The notes under the pieces were generated by a model. That model was not told the DNA's origin and ran no database searches. It worked only from the letters and a program-made list of their open reading frames with translations. This document shows positions 8,670 to 18,801 of a DNA stretch of 64,000 bases, piece after piece; the stretch's first letter is position 1; the number at the start of each line of letters is the position of its first letter. The stretch covers positions 124,001 through 188,000 of the forward strand of contig NC_015177.1 in assembly GCF_000190735.1 (NCBI RefSeq), given 5' to 3'. Source of the DNA: Pseudopedobacter saltans DSM 12145 (GTDB lineage: Bacteria; Bacteroidota; Bacteroidia; Sphingobacteriales; Sphingobacteriaceae). The translations under genes were made by a program, and so were the position numbers.

Positions 8670-9938
8670 CTAATGCTCATGTTCTCCGGTATTACTTAAC
8701 TTGGCATTGATGAAAAAGGCTCCTTTTGTCACTATTTTAGTATCCTTTGGAATTTCGGTTACTGGTGTAATAGCAGTATAACCTAATTCAGAGACTCCTT
8801 TTGCTACTTCTATTTTTTCGAAATTTATAGTGTCCGTATGTTCTTTACTGTGGGCTTCTTCTTTTTCTCCTTTCTGATGTTCGTGATCTGCAGCCGGTTG
8901 CTGATCAGTCTGAACAAAAATGTAGAATTTACCGTCTGCTTCCACAATAGCCTCATTGGGGACTGTAGCGGTTTTAAGATCGCCTATACTTATCATTCCT
9001 GTAATATTCATCCCATCTATCAAATCGGTTTTATTTCCAATAACAGTGCAGTGAACGGCTACTGTTTTACTTTCATCTTCAAAAGAAGACCCGATGTTGA
9101 AGACCCTGGCGGTATAAGTAACCATGGGATTGTTGGTAAGGGTAAAATTAACAGCCTGTCCAATTTTAATGTGTGGCAGATCTTTTTCAAATACTTGCAG
9201 ATCCAGATGGAGTAGCGAATTATCTACAATTTCAACAACGGGTGAAGATACGTCTACATAACTGCCTATTTTAGCAAATTCACTGCTAACTGTACCGTTT
9301 ACCGGGCTGGTAACCAGTAATGCCGATTTTAGATTAGAAGAGGTGATACTGGCAGGATCAATACCCATTAATTGTATCTGTTTTCTTAAGGAAGCTTTGC
9401 GTGTCTTTAAGGTATTCAGCTCGGCAGTTGCATTTTGCAGGTTCTTTAGTGCACCGGCATTACCGGCATTCAGCTCTTTCTGGCGTTGCATCTCCTGTTC
9501 GGCAAAGGTAATTCTGTTATCTATTGTCAGGTACTCTTCCTGTAACTGTATAAATTGTGGATTTTCGATAGTGGCGATCACCTGTCCTTTACGGACATAA
9601 TCTCCAAGCTGAACCTTCAAAGTTTTCACGACACCTCCATATAAAGACGTGGCATTTGCTTTATTATTATTAGGAACCCTCAATGCTCCGTTTGCTTTGA
9701 TGGTTGCTGTAAGATTTTTATTTTCAATGTTTCCCAAAGTAATTCCAACCGCTTTGATCTGCTCTTGAGTAAGCGAAGCAATAGTAGGAGATTCCTCTCC
9801 CTGGCTTTCCTCTGTTGTTTCAGAATCTTTTGTTGCTGTATTTTGACTATTTCCATCACCGTTTTTATGAGTTTCTCCGCAACTGTTTAATGATAGTATG
9901 GCAACAGCGATAAATAATATTTTTATTATGATTTTCAT
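8670..9938 (-). CDS. cusB: CusB-type periplasmic adaptor of copper/silver RND pump
   Basis: A 422-residue membrane-fusion lipoprotein. The lipobox is LSLNSC with Cys20. An acidic linker is followed by the beta-barrel and lipoyl regions (QLGDYVRKGQVIATIENP), a helical hairpin (about 130-185) and a second lipoyl half (VTSPVNGTVSSEFAKIGSYV). The C-terminal part has a His-rich insertion (DHEHQKGEKEEAHSKEHTD) and the protein ends in GEHEH, consistent with metal contact. It starts 5 bp after the CusA-TolC fusion, so the two are co-translated. It should bridge the inner-membrane pump to the outer-membrane channel. Confidence 0.9.
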   Translation of the reverse strand: MKIIIKILFIAVAILSLNSCGETHKNGDGNSQNTATKDSETTEESQGEESPTIASLTQEQIKAVGITLGNIENKNLTATIKANGALRVPNNNKANATSLYGGVVKTLKVQLGDYVRKGQVIATIENPQFIQLQEEYLTIDNRITFAEQEMQRQKELNAGNAGALKNLQNATAELNTLKTRKASLRKQIQLMGIDPASITSSNLKSALLVTSPVNGTVSSEFAKIGSYVDVSSPVVEIVDNSLLHLDLQVFEKDLPHIKIGQAVNFTLTNNPMVTYTARVFNIGSSFEDESKTVAVHCTVIGNKTDLIDGMNITGMISIGDLKTATVPNEAIVEADGKFYIFVQTDQQPAADHEHQKGEKEEAHSKEHTDTINFEKIEVAKGVSELGYTAITPVTEIPKDTKIVTKGAFFINAKLSNTGEHEH

Positions 9939-9943
9939 TGCGC

Positions 9944-12900
9944 TTATTTGTTATTTAAGTAGTTGAAATTGATGGCTGACTGATTGAACTGGTTCAGGAT
10001 GTCTAAATAGTTTTGGCGAATACCAATAGCCTGACTTAAAAACTGACCGAGTTCCGCAAAACTTATCTCTCCCGCTTTATAACTCAGACTAGCTGCATTA
10101 ATGATTTCTTCAGCCTGTTTCAGTCCCGAGGTTTCATAAAAATTCAATAACGAACGGTTTTTTTCCATTTCGGCATTAGCCGATGATTCCTGGGTTTGCA
10201 ATAACTGAGTTTGGTAAGCCAGTGTTTTTTCCTGAACTTCCTTTTCAGCAGCTGCTACCTTCACCCGGTTCCGATAAGCGCCTGTGCCAAATAGCGGAAA
10301 AGAAGCTGTTACAGAAAACCCGGTAAAAGGATCTGCTGCACCCCAAAGTCTCTGACTAAAAAAGCGCCCCGAAAACTCCGGTCTGTTCGTGTTTTTTTGT
10401 ACTTTAATAGCAGACGACGCAATATTCACATTTTGTTCCTGTAAAACCAAAAGAGGATGGGGAGCATTGTTTTCTGCTAATGTAACGTCCAGTCTTTTCA
10501 GAGGTGAAGCTACAGGCAAAAGCCACTCGTTCCGATTCAAAATCATCATCAACTGCTGTTGCTGTATCTTCATTTCTTTTTCATTTTGCTCCATATAAGC
10601 CTGTAACTCCTTTAATTTCGCTTCTGCGGCAATTTGATCTAACCTGGCGACATCACCGGTTTTTACGCGAACTTTTGCGGTGTTAAATAGCAATGTATAA
10701 ATACTATCTAAACGTTTAAGCAGATCCTGCTTGTCCTGCAAATACCATAACTGATAGTACGCAGATCTCACATCTTTCCTAATGGAGGCGTTTAAAACAT
10801 TTCTATTTAACTCTGCATATTTCAGTTGTTCCTTCAGGTAGTTTTTTCGGGCAGCATAGAGTCCGGGCCATGCAATACTTTGCGTTATACCAATCTTTAA
10901 AACCCCGGTCTTGTCCGAAGGGCGAACGTCTTCATTTTCGGCAAAAAGTCCGGTCTTGGGAATCTCGCCGGATGTTTTAGTATTGAGATCAGCACTTCGT
11001 ATCTCTGCCTCGTTTATACTGAGTTGCTGATTGTTTTTTAATGCAATTTCGATGGCCTTGTTGAGGCTTATTCTTTGCTGTGCATGAGCCGAAGAGAGTC
11101 CGGCGAAGCATAATATAAAGATTATTACAGTTTTGTTCATTTTTAATTTCCCTTTAAGATTGATCCCCGAATCGAAGATGATATACAGTAAAGGCAATAC
11201 AAAAAGTGTGAGAAAAGTTGCTGTAATTAATCCACCAATTACAACAGTAGCTAAAGGTTTTTGTACCTCAGCTCCGGCGCTTGTGCTGATGGCCATTGGG
11301 AGAAAGCCAAGTGAAGCGACAGTAGCGGTCATTAATACCGGTCTGAGACGGGCAATTGTTCCTTCTTTTACCCTTTGCAGGATATCGTTTATTCCTTCTT
11401 TTTTTAGCTGGTTAAATGTGCCTACCAGCACAATCCCATTTAATACTGCTACTCCAAATAGAGCTATAAAGCCGATGCCGGCACTGATGCTAAAAGGCAT
11501 TCCCCTTAACATCAGCGCAAAAATACCACCTATAGCACTCATGGGAATCGCAGTGAATATTAAGGTAGCTTGTTTAAAGGAATGAAAAGTGAAATAAAGC
11601 AACATAAAAATCAATAGTAAAGATGCTGGTACAGCCACCATTAACCGGGCGCTTGCTTTTTGCAAATTTTCGAACTGACCGCCATAGGTGAAATAATATC
11701 CCGAAGGCAGGTTGACTTTTTTAGCTAATTCCCGTTGTATGTCTTCTACGACACTTTGCACATCTCTGTCCGATACATTAAAGCCGATAACAATTCTACG
11801 TTTACCTGCCTCGCGACTTATTTGTGCAGGACCGAGCTTATAGGCTATATTAGCCACCTGAGATAGCGGGATCTGAATGCCGGTATTGGTGGGAATCATC
11901 AGGTTGCTTACATCGTCAATACTGCTCCTGTGCATACTGTCCAGACGAACTACCAGATCAAAACGTCTCTCATTTTCGTATACCTGACCGGTTGATTTTC
12001 CTGCAAAAGCAGTACTTACCACATCATTTATATCCTGTATGGTTAAACCATAATTGGCTATGCGTGTACGATCATATTCGATGTTGATCTGCGGTAGTCC
12101 ACTTACTCTTTCTATTTGCGGAGATGTGGCACCAGGAACACCTTGTATAATCTCGCTTACTGCTTTTGCGTAGGTTGCGAGTGTATCTATATTCTCTCCA
12201 AATATCTTCACAGCAACATCCTGCCGTATACCAGTCATCAGCTCATTAAAGCGCATTTGAATCGGTTGGTTCTTTTCGAAGAATACTCCGGGTATAATCT
12301 CCAGTTTTTCTGTAATGGCATCGGCCAGTTCATTATAGCTTCTGCCAGATTTCCATTCTTTTTGAGGTTTCAGTACGACCATAAGGTCTGTAGCTTCTGG
12401 TGGCATCGGGTCGGTAGGTACTTCTGCCGAGCCGGTTTTGCCAACTACCATTTCAACTTCATCAAATTGTTTGATGATTCTGGATGCCTGCATAGAGGTC
12501 TCTATACTTTGGCTAAGTGAACTCCCTTGCGGCAGAATACAATGGTAGGCATAGTCACCTTCCTGTAATTGCGGAATAAATTCTCCGCCCATCCGGCTGA
12601 AGAAAAACAGCGATACCGCAAATAGTGCAGTTGCTATTCCAACGATGGTGTATTTGATGTTAATGGCTTTCTGTAATAATGGTTGATAAATGCTTTGCAG
12701 CTTGTCCATCATTTTATCACTGAAAGTTTTTTTGTGACTTACTTTCTTTGATAAGAACAAAGCGCACATCATTGGAATATAGGTAAGCGATAAGATCAAT
12801 GCGCCAAAAATGGCAAAACCTACAGTCTGTGCCATGGGGCGAAACATTTTACCTTCAACACCCACCAGAGTTAGTATAGGAATGTACACGATCAGGATAA

Positions 12901-14260
12901 TGATTTCCCCGAACGCAGCACTGGTACGTATTTTAGACGCAGATAAAAATACTTCATTATCCATTTCGTTTTGTGATAATCTGTCTACCGATTTTCGCAG
13001 ACCCAGATGGTGCATGGTGGCTTCAACGACAATCACGGCTCCATCTACAATTAAACCGAAATCTATAGCTCCTAAACTCATCAGGTTGGCACTTACACCG
13101 AAAACGTTCATCATACCAAGTGCAAACAGCATAGCAAGCGGTATGGCAGATGCTACAATGAGTCCGGCCCGTAGGTTTCCCAGAAATAAAACCAGCACAA
13201 AAATCACAATCAGGGCACCTTCTATCAGGTTTTTCTCGACAGTACCTATTGCCCTGTCTACAAGATCTGTCCGGTCCAGATAAGGTTCTATAGTAACATC
13301 AGCTGGCAAAGATTTCTGAATGGTAGGCAATTTTTCCTTTATACGTTTTACTACTTCGTTGCTGTTTTCGCCTTTTAGCATCATCACAACACCACCTACG
13401 GCATCTACTTCGCCATTATAGGTGAGCGCGCCATATCTGACAGCATGACCAAATCTTACGTCGGCTACGTCATTGATATAGATAGGGATTCCACCTTTGT
13501 TCTTTACAACAATCTTCTTTACATCTTCTAAAGAGGTCACCAACCCTATACCCCTAATGAAATAAGCATTGGGTTTTTTATCGATATAAGCTCCGCCAGT
13601 GTTTTCATTGTTCTTTTGTAATGCGGTAAAGATATCGGGAATACTTACTCCCATGGCCCTCAATCGATCCGGGTTAACAGCTACTTCATATTGTTTCAGT
13701 TCTCCGCCAAAGCTATTTACTTCGGCAATGCCCGGTGTGCCGTAAAGTTGTCTGGCTACAATCCAATCCTGCATGGTGCGCAGGTCTTTGGCATTGTATT
13801 TATTTTCACTTCCCTTTTTAGGATGGATAATGTATTGATAAACCTCACCAAGTCCTGTGCTTACAGGTGCCATCTCTGGCACTCCAATACCTTGTGGAAT
13901 TTTGTCTATCGCTTCTTTTAATCGTTCATTAATCAGCTGTCTGGCGAAATATATATCTACATCTTCGTCAAATACCACAGTAACTACAGATAGGCCAAAG
14001 CGTGATATACTACGGATCTCTTCGATTTTAGGGACATTGGCAATACTTTGTTCGATAGGGAAAGTCACCAACTGTTCTACTTCCTGTCCCGCAAGGGTAG
14101 GGCAACTGGTAAATATTTGTACCTGATTGTTGGTAATATCCGGTACAGCATCTATGGAAAGTCTGGTGGCACTCCACCCTCCCCATATAACAAGCAGCAA
14201 AGTCATTAAACCAATAATGATCTTGTTCTTGATACTGAATTTTATGATATGGTCTAACAC
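9944..14260 (-). CDS. cusA: CusA-type heavy-metal RND pump fused to TolC-like outer-membrane factor
   Basis: A 1438-residue fusion. Residues 1 to about 1030 are a full HME-type RND pump with 12 membrane segments; the TM4 signature GAIDFGLIVDGAVIVVEA marks the metal-efflux subclass. Residues 1041-1438 are an outer-membrane efflux protein that begins with its own signal-like stretch (MNKTVIIFILCFAGLSSAHA) and continues into coiled-coil helices such as ISLNKAIEIALKNNQQLSIN. The frame is continuous with no stop between the parts. Metal/proton antiport out of the periplasm is expected. It is the first large gene of the cus operon. Similar fusions are annotated in other Bacteroidota. Whether the channel half is made separately, from the Met codon at 11138-11140, or cleaved from the fusion is unknown. 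Confidence 0.92.
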   Translation of the reverse strand: MLDHIIKFSIKNKIIIGLMTLLLVIWGGWSATRLSIDAVPDITNNQVQIFTSCPTLAGQEVEQLVTFPIEQSIANVPKIEEIRSISRFGLSVVTVVFDEDVDIYFARQLINERLKEAIDKIPQGIGVPEMAPVSTGLGEVYQYIIHPKKGSENKYNAKDLRTMQDWIVARQLYGTPGIAEVNSFGGELKQYEVAVNPDRLRAMGVSIPDIFTALQKNNENTGGAYIDKKPNAYFIRGIGLVTSLEDVKKIVVKNKGGIPIYINDVADVRFGHAVRYGALTYNGEVDAVGGVVMMLKGENSNEVVKRIKEKLPTIQKSLPADVTIEPYLDRTDLVDRAIGTVEKNLIEGALIVIFVLVLFLGNLRAGLIVASAIPLAMLFALGMMNVFGVSANLMSLGAIDFGLIVDGAVIVVEATMHHLGLRKSVDRLSQNEMDNEVFLSASKIRTSAAFGEIIILIVYIPILTLVGVEGKMFRPMAQTVGFAIFGALILSLTYIPMMCALFLSKKVSHKKTFSDKMMDKLQSIYQPLLQKAINIKYTIVGIATALFAVSLFFFSRMGGEFIPQLQEGDYAYHCILPQGSSLSQSIETSMQASRIIKQFDEVEMVVGKTGSAEVPTDPMPPEATDLMVVLKPQKEWKSGRSYNELADAITEKLEIIPGVFFEKNQPIQMRFNELMTGIRQDVAVKIFGENIDTLATYAKAVSEIIQGVPGATSPQIERVSGLPQINIEYDRTRIANYGLTIQDINDVVSTAFAGKSTGQVYENERRFDLVVRLDSMHRSSIDDVSNLMIPTNTGIQIPLSQVANIAYKLGPAQISREAGKRRIVIGFNVSDRDVQSVVEDIQRELAKKVNLPSGYYFTYGGQFENLQKASARLMVAVPASLLLIFMLLYFTFHSFKQATLIFTAIPMSAIGGIFALMLRGMPFSISAGIGFIALFGVAVLNGIVLVGTFNQLKKEGINDILQRVKEGTIARLRPVLMTATVASLGFLPMAISTSAGAEVQKPLATVVIGGLITATFLTLFVLPLLYIIFDSGINLKGKLKMNKTVIIFILCFAGLSSAHAQQRISLNKAIEIALKNNQQLSINEAEIRSADLNTKTSGEIPKTGLFAENEDVRPSDKTGVLKIGITQSIAWPGLYAARKNYLKEQLKYAELNRNVLNASIRKDVRSAYYQLWYLQDKQDLLKRLDSIYTLLFNTAKVRVKTGDVARLDQIAAEAKLKELQAYMEQNEKEMKIQQQQLMMILNRNEWLLPVASPLKRLDVTLAENNAPHPLLVLQEQNVNIASSAIKVQKNTNRPEFSGRFFSQRLWGAADPFTGFSVTASFPLFGTGAYRNRVKVAAAEKEVQEKTLAYQTQLLQTQESSANAEMEKNRSLLNFYETSGLKQAEEIINAASLSYKAGEISFAELGQFLSQAIGIRQNYLDILNQFNQSAINFNYLNNK

Positions 14261-14437
14261 AATGTGTTTTTTGTTTTTAATACCTGATAAATAATGTCGA
14301 ATACCTTCTGCAAGAGCGCATCTAAGGTGATATGAATACGTTACAGACAGATCATAGTCTGAATTTTACATAACAGCTTAGTTTTTCAGGACAGTATAAG
14401 TCCCAAATTAAGCCCGGCTCGCTTAAAAATGATGAAA

Positions 14438-14761
14438 TCAGGCTTTGGATTTTGGCGGTTGCCAGATATTGTCGAGGTAATTGGAAGTGAATGAAATATC
14501 CCTTATTTCAGTTTTTTTGGTTGAAAATAGTTGTACAGGGATATCGAATTTATGAGAAATAAATACAAAAGTATCTACGGAAACACTGCAACAGGTACAT
14601 TGACAAAAAGGAGTACAGTTATCATCATGATCTCCACCATGATTGTGTGCCTGCTCTTTTGCTATTGGTTTAGCATCTTCACAACTATTTTTAGCATCAC
14701 TGCAAGGCACCGCAAATAGTACCGTGAAGTAAAATAAAAATATAGTTGCTATCCATCTCAT
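14438..14761 (-). CDS. DUF6660-like small secreted Cys/His-rich protein
   Basis: About 107 residues from the ATG at 14761, chosen because MRWIATIFLFYFTVLFAVPC reads as a signal or membrane segment and because a promoter-like TAAATTTG sits upstream. The mature part has HNHGGDHDD and CTPFCQCTCC, a likely metal-binding patch. The C-terminal NYLDNIWQPPKSK resembles short Bacteroidota proteins (DUF6660) found before cusA-type genes. It is separated from cusA by 177 bp. A role in periplasmic copper sensing or buffering is inferred from composition and position only. Confidence 0.65.
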   Translation of the reverse strand: MRWIATIFLFYFTVLFAVPCSDAKNSCEDAKPIAKEQAHNHGGDHDDNCTPFCQCTCCSVSVDTFVFISHKFDIPVQLFSTKKTEIRDISFTSNYLDNIWQPPKSKA

Positions 14762-14787
14762 TAAAACAAAAATATAAAAATATTTCA

Positions 14788-14808
14788 TGCAACGTAATTG
14801 CAAATTTA
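14788..14808 (-). promoter_or_regulatory. Promoter -7 element and small palindrome before the copper cluster
   Basis: On the minus strand TAAATTTG (14801-14808) fits the Bacteroidota -7 consensus TAnnTTTG; no good -33 box is seen. Just downstream TGCAA-N5-TTGCA (14788-14802) is an inverted repeat that could be an operator. No regulator gene is adjacent. Confidence 0.4.
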
Positions 14809-14920
14809 ATTGGTGTTTAGATTCCATGACTTCAAGAATGAAAAGCTATATATGTAATTTGCTGGACTCGAATAGTGGAATATGTTACTATCTTGGTTTA
14901 TCTATACTGTCGGGATATTA

Positions 14921-15742
14921 TTACTGCTCAAGCTTTCTGGTCAGATATATAATCAAAAGAGTACCTAGAATCATGATTAGTGAAAACAAGACCAGACTCA
15001 TATTTTCTACATAAAGATTGTTTTCTGAAAGAGCTGCTGGATTCAGAAATCCTGTTGACTGATCTTTAAATCCTGTAAACCATTGTCCGAAATTCCAGGC
15101 TGCATGTAAGCCAATTGGTAAGCTAATGCTTCTGCTCCTTAATGCGGCTACACCAAACAAAATTCCTCCGAACCCCGATCCGATAATCGACATTTTTATA
15201 CTCAAACCAGAGACAATGTGTTCGAGTATAAAAACCAGAGTCACTATAATCAAGGCAAATAAGAATGAATATCTATAGTGTAATGTTCTGATAAAATAGG
15301 AACGGAAGGCGAGTTCCTCTCTGACTGCAACCAGAAGAAATAACAGAAAGTGAAAACAGAGCGAAGTGAAGCTAAAAGCAGGGTTAATCTCTAATTTTAT
15401 CAGACCCAATGCATTTAATGTGGAAAGGTGAAGGGCAACTAGAATCAATCCAATGATATATCCCCGGATAAACCCGATACTAGGATTTTTCTTCACTGAA
15501 ATTCCGATATCCATCAATTTTAGTCTTTCCCATTTGGTGAACAGAATAACCAGGCAGAATGTCAGGCCAACTGCAAGCAATATGTTTATTCCCTCTTTGT
15601 AATTGACATTCAGAGATTTCGTAATACGGGAAGTCACCATCAATATAACTATTGTGGAAATATAGAACAGGAAAGTTCTTAATAAAGGAGCTATAGAACT
15701 AAATGGTGCTTTGGTTTTCATTAGTAGCGGTTTCTTGTTCAT
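14921..15742 (-). CDS. CPBP-family intramembrane metalloprotease
   Basis: A 273-residue protein with about eight hydrophobic segments. The CPBP (Abi) motifs are present: EELAFRSYF (EExxxR, about 143-151), FILEHI (motif 2) and HAAWNF (motif 3). Related proteins are intramembrane glutamic or metallo-type proteases processing membrane or prenylated proteins; the substrate here is unknown. It is transcribed on the minus strand and diverges from the short secreted protein at 15814. Two start codons are possible (15742 or the Met at 15721). Confidence 0.85.
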   Translation of the reverse strand: MNKKPLLMKTKAPFSSIAPLLRTFLFYISTIVILMVTSRITKSLNVNYKEGINILLAVGLTFCLVILFTKWERLKLMDIGISVKKNPSIGFIRGYIIGLILVALHLSTLNALGLIKLEINPAFSFTSLCFHFLLFLLVAVREELAFRSYFIRTLHYRYSFLFALIIVTLVFILEHIVSGLSIKMSIIGSGFGGILFGVAALRSRSISLPIGLHAAWNFGQWFTGFKDQSTGFLNPAALSENNLYVENMSLVLFSLIMILGTLLIIYLTRKLEQ

Positions 15743-15797
15743 TATTATAATAATTCCAACCCTATTTTAAATTTAATAATGATATCTGAGATTTAAA

Positions 15798-15805
15798 TAT
15801 ATTTG
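15798..15805 (+). promoter_or_regulatory. Promoter -7 element TATATTTG
   Basis: Matches TAnnTTTG exactly, 8 bp before the ATG at 15814. If used, the transcript would be almost leaderless. No clear -33 box. Confidence 0.35.
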
Positions 15806-15813
15806 CATCCGAA

Positions 15814-16128
15814 ATGAAAGGACTGCTTCGTTATCTTCTCATGCTTATTATTTCCGTTTTCTACCTGCAAGCGGCTTTAGAGATTAATGAGGGACCTATA
15901 ACGAATACCTTTGACGATGAATACGATACTTATGTGTCTGTAGAAAATCAGTCATCGATTCATTCTCAAAAAACAGAGCAAACTCTTGGTTTTGCAATTC
16001 TTCCAAATTTTCTAGGCTGTTATGAGTGGGTAAAACCATTGGAAAGGTTTGAAAAGGCTGTATCAACTCTTTATTGTCCTCTTGTTAGTCACAAACGATA
16101 CATTAAGCTTTGTACCTGGCTAATTTGA
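15814..16128 (+). CDS. Short secreted hypothetical protein upstream of TonB receptor
   Basis: A 104-residue protein of unknown function. Residues 1-21 form a signal peptide or membrane anchor (LLRYLLMLIISVFYLQAALE). The rest is acidic, then has PLERFEKAVSTLYCPLVSHK near the end. It lies 53 bp before a TonB-dependent receptor in the same direction, and small secreted ORFs in this position are common in Bacteroidota, so co-expression is likely. No domain recognised. Confidence 0.55.
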   Translation: MKGLLRYLLMLIISVFYLQAALEINEGPITNTFDDEYDTYVSVENQSSIHSQKTEQTLGFAILPNFLGCYEWVKPLERFEKAVSTLYCPLVSHKRYIKLCTWLI

Positions 16129-16181
16129 TTAAGTGCAATATTACCTGCCGTATTTATTGTTCAATTTAAAATCAAATTAAA

Positions 16182-18356
16182 ATGAAAATCTTCTTTTTGA
16201 TGCTGATAGGTATATTCAGCTTCACAATTGTGTTTGGACAAAACACCCTGAAAATTGTATTAAAGGACAGTGAGACTCAAGAACCATTGATGTTTGCCTT
16301 AATCTCCGTCCAAAGCAAAAATATAAGTGCCAAAACAGATACAAGCGGATTTGTTGTATTGTATAATGTTCCTAATGGTGAGCAAACAATATTGTTTAGT
16401 ACCATGGGATATAAAGCCAAATCTATCTCTTATCAATTTCCATTAGCAGATACACTAACAAAAACTGTATTGATGGAAAGCGAAATGCATAATATGGACG
16501 AAGTGGTGGTTTCGGCAACCCGTAGCAGCCGAACTATTTCCGATATTCCTACCCGTGTAGAAACTATTGCGGCAGAAGAATTGGACGAAAAAATTACTAT
16601 GCAACCCGCGAATGCAAAAATGATTCTGACAGAAAGTACCGGAATACAAACCCAGCAAACCTCGGCTACATCAGCGAATGCAAGTATACGTATACAAGGT
16701 CTTGACGGAAAATATACACAGCTGTTAAAAGATGGTTTCCCCTTGTATTCGGGGTTTTCTGGTGGACTAAGTCTTGTACAAATACCGCCCCTGGATCTTA
16801 AAAGGGTAGAGCTTATTAAAGGGGCTTCATCTACACTGTACGGAGGCGGGGCCATTGCTGGTCTGATTAATTTCATCACAAAGGAACCTACCACTAAAAG
16901 GGAATTATCCTTGCTGCTTAATACCAACAATACTAAAGCCGGAGATATCAGTGGATTTTACTCAGAAAGATTAAAAAAAACAGGGTTTACAATTTATGTG
17001 TCGCAAAACGTTCAGAAAGCTTACGACGCAGATAAAGATGGCTTGTCGGATATACCTAAGTTTTCACGCTTTACCCTAAACCCTAAAATATTTTATTATA
17101 TCAATCCTTCTGCTACCATTTCTTTTGGAGCAAATTCATCTTTCGAAAACCGTTTAGGTGGTGATATGATTGTTGTTGAGGATAAGGCTAATGCTGAGCA
17201 TTCTTATTTTGAAAAGAATATTTCGAGCCGTATCTCGTCACAGTTGAAATTTGAAAAACATTTTACCGATAAGTCAGTATTTACTTTTAAGAACAGTATT
17301 GGATTTTTTGACAGGAGTATCTCTAAATCAGACTACAATTTTTCAGGTCAGCAAGTCTCCAGTTTTTCAGAACTTTCCTATTTATTCAACCGGAAAAAAT
17401 CAGAATGGATTGTAGGAGGCAATCTTTGGACAGACCGTTTTAAACAGGATAATCTAACACCATACTTACTAAATAGTCACTCGGTTATAGGAGGTGCATT
17501 TGTACAAAACAACCTGATGGCAACAGAAAAACTTATTATCGAAAGTGGTCTCAGAACAGACGCAACAAATCAAAATGATATTTTTATACTTCCGCGTATT
17601 TCGTTACTTTATAAAATTACTCCAAAACTAAGTTCGAGGCTTGGTGGAGGATTGGGCTACAAAACACCCACATTGTTTTCTGAAGAAGCAGAGGAACGAA
17701 GTTTCAGAGATATCCAACCGCTTGACCTAAGCAAAGTAAAATCTGAAAAGTCAATAGGGACAAGCTTCGACCTGAATTATAAAACACAATTGTTCGACGA
17801 CATTTCCTTTTCTGTTAATCAAATGTTGTTTTATACACGGTTGAATAAACCTTTGATTTTAAATAATGATCCTTTATCCAATGGTAACTATGAATTTATA
17901 AATGCCAATGGAAATCTAGACAGCAAGGGATTTGAGACCAACGTGAAATTCCGTTATGATGATGTTTCGCTTTATTGCGGTTATACTTATATTGATGCTG
18001 AAAGGAATTTCAACGGTAAAAAGACGATAAATCCGCTGACTGCAAAGAATCGGATTTATACTACTTTTTCCTACGAATGGGATGAAAAACTAATAGCCGG
18101 TTATGAGCTTTTTTATACGGGTAACCAGATGCTTAGTAATGGAGAAATGAAACCTGCTTATTGGGTGATGGGAACATCAGTTCAGTATAAATTTCCGTAC
18201 TTTAGCCTGTTTGTGAACGCAGAAAATTTTACAGATATCCGTCAGACAAGATATGAAAACATTTACATGGGGACACCGCAAAATCCGCAGTTTAAGGAAA
18301 TATGGGCACCTACTGATGGCTTTATATTTAACGGAGGTATCAAACTGACTTTATAA
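16182..18356 (+). CDS. TonB-dependent outer-membrane receptor
   Basis: A 724-residue receptor. It has a signal peptide (about 1-19, ending VFGQ), then a carboxypeptidase-regulatory-like domain (about 22-100: LKDSETQEPLMFALISVQSK, then TDTSGFVVLYNVPNGE), a TonB-box/plug region starting DEVVVSATRSSRTISDIPT, the plug motifs SIRIQGLDGKYTQLLKDGFP and LIKGASSTLYGGGAIAGLIN, and a beta-barrel ending with a C-terminal aromatic-rich strand (FIFNGGIKLTL). It takes up a substrate too large for porins. Metal or siderophore transport is plausible from the copper cluster nearby, but the substrate cannot be read. Confidence 0.92.
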   Translation: MKIFFLMLIGIFSFTIVFGQNTLKIVLKDSETQEPLMFALISVQSKNISAKTDTSGFVVLYNVPNGEQTILFSTMGYKAKSISYQFPLADTLTKTVLMESEMHNMDEVVVSATRSSRTISDIPTRVETIAAEELDEKITMQPANAKMILTESTGIQTQQTSATSANASIRIQGLDGKYTQLLKDGFPLYSGFSGGLSLVQIPPLDLKRVELIKGASSTLYGGGAIAGLINFITKEPTTKRELSLLLNTNNTKAGDISGFYSERLKKTGFTIYVSQNVQKAYDADKDGLSDIPKFSRFTLNPKIFYYINPSATISFGANSSFENRLGGDMIVVEDKANAEHSYFEKNISSRISSQLKFEKHFTDKSVFTFKNSIGFFDRSISKSDYNFSGQQVSSFSELSYLFNRKKSEWIVGGNLWTDRFKQDNLTPYLLNSHSVIGGAFVQNNLMATEKLIIESGLRTDATNQNDIFILPRISLLYKITPKLSSRLGGGLGYKTPTLFSEEAEERSFRDIQPLDLSKVKSEKSIGTSFDLNYKTQLFDDISFSVNQMLFYTRLNKPLILNNDPLSNGNYEFINANGNLDSKGFETNVKFRYDDVSLYCGYTYIDAERNFNGKKTINPLTAKNRIYTTFSYEWDEKLIAGYELFYTGNQMLSNGEMKPAYWVMGTSVQYKFPYFSLFVNAENFTDIRQTRYENIYMGTPQNPQFKEIWAPTDGFIFNGGIKLTL

Positions 18357-18733
18357 TGTTAACCGGACTAAAAACACGGACGAAAAGGCTTAAACAGGAA
18401 ATAATACCTGTGTACTATGCTTTGTTTGATAAACGTACTCCTGTAATTGCAAAAATATTGGCTGGGTTGACTGTAGTATATTTGCTAAGTCCTATCGACC
18501 TGATACCAGATTTTATACCAATTATAGGACTCCTGGACGACATCATAATCGTACCTCTTTTAATAAGTATTACGATAAAGCTGATACCGAAGTCGGTGTT
18601 AGAAGATATCAGAAATAATAAAAAACTGCAACGGAAATTAAAGAGACGATGGTATTACGCTTTACCTATCATTTTGCTCTACGCTTATCTTTTATACTTG
18701 ATTTTTATGTTCGTTATACGGTTGATTTTCTAG
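18356..18733 (+). CDS. DUF1232 (YkvA-like) membrane protein
   Basis: A 125-residue protein. Its start ATG shares one base with the receptor stop codon (TAATG), so translation is probably coupled. The DUF1232 core is YLLSPIDLIPDFIPIIGLLD followed by DIIIVPL, and a second membrane segment is at about 101-122. Function of YkvA-like proteins is unknown. The basic stretch NNKKLQRKLKRR precedes the last membrane helix. Confidence 0.85.
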   Translation: MLTGLKTRTKRLKQEIIPVYYALFDKRTPVIAKILAGLTVVYLLSPIDLIPDFIPIIGLLDDIIIVPLLISITIKLIPKSVLEDIRNNKKLQRKLKRRWYYALPIILLYAYLLYLIFMFVIRLIF

Positions 18734-18801
18734 AAGATATAGATTTCGATTTCAAAAACATTAGCATATGCCCGGCTTGTTCTGGAAAATAAAGGCATTT
18801 C

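Noticed and set aside
11133-13283. Long plus-strand ORFs inside cusA
   Set aside because: They are antisense shadows of a strongly supported gene with clear family motifs.
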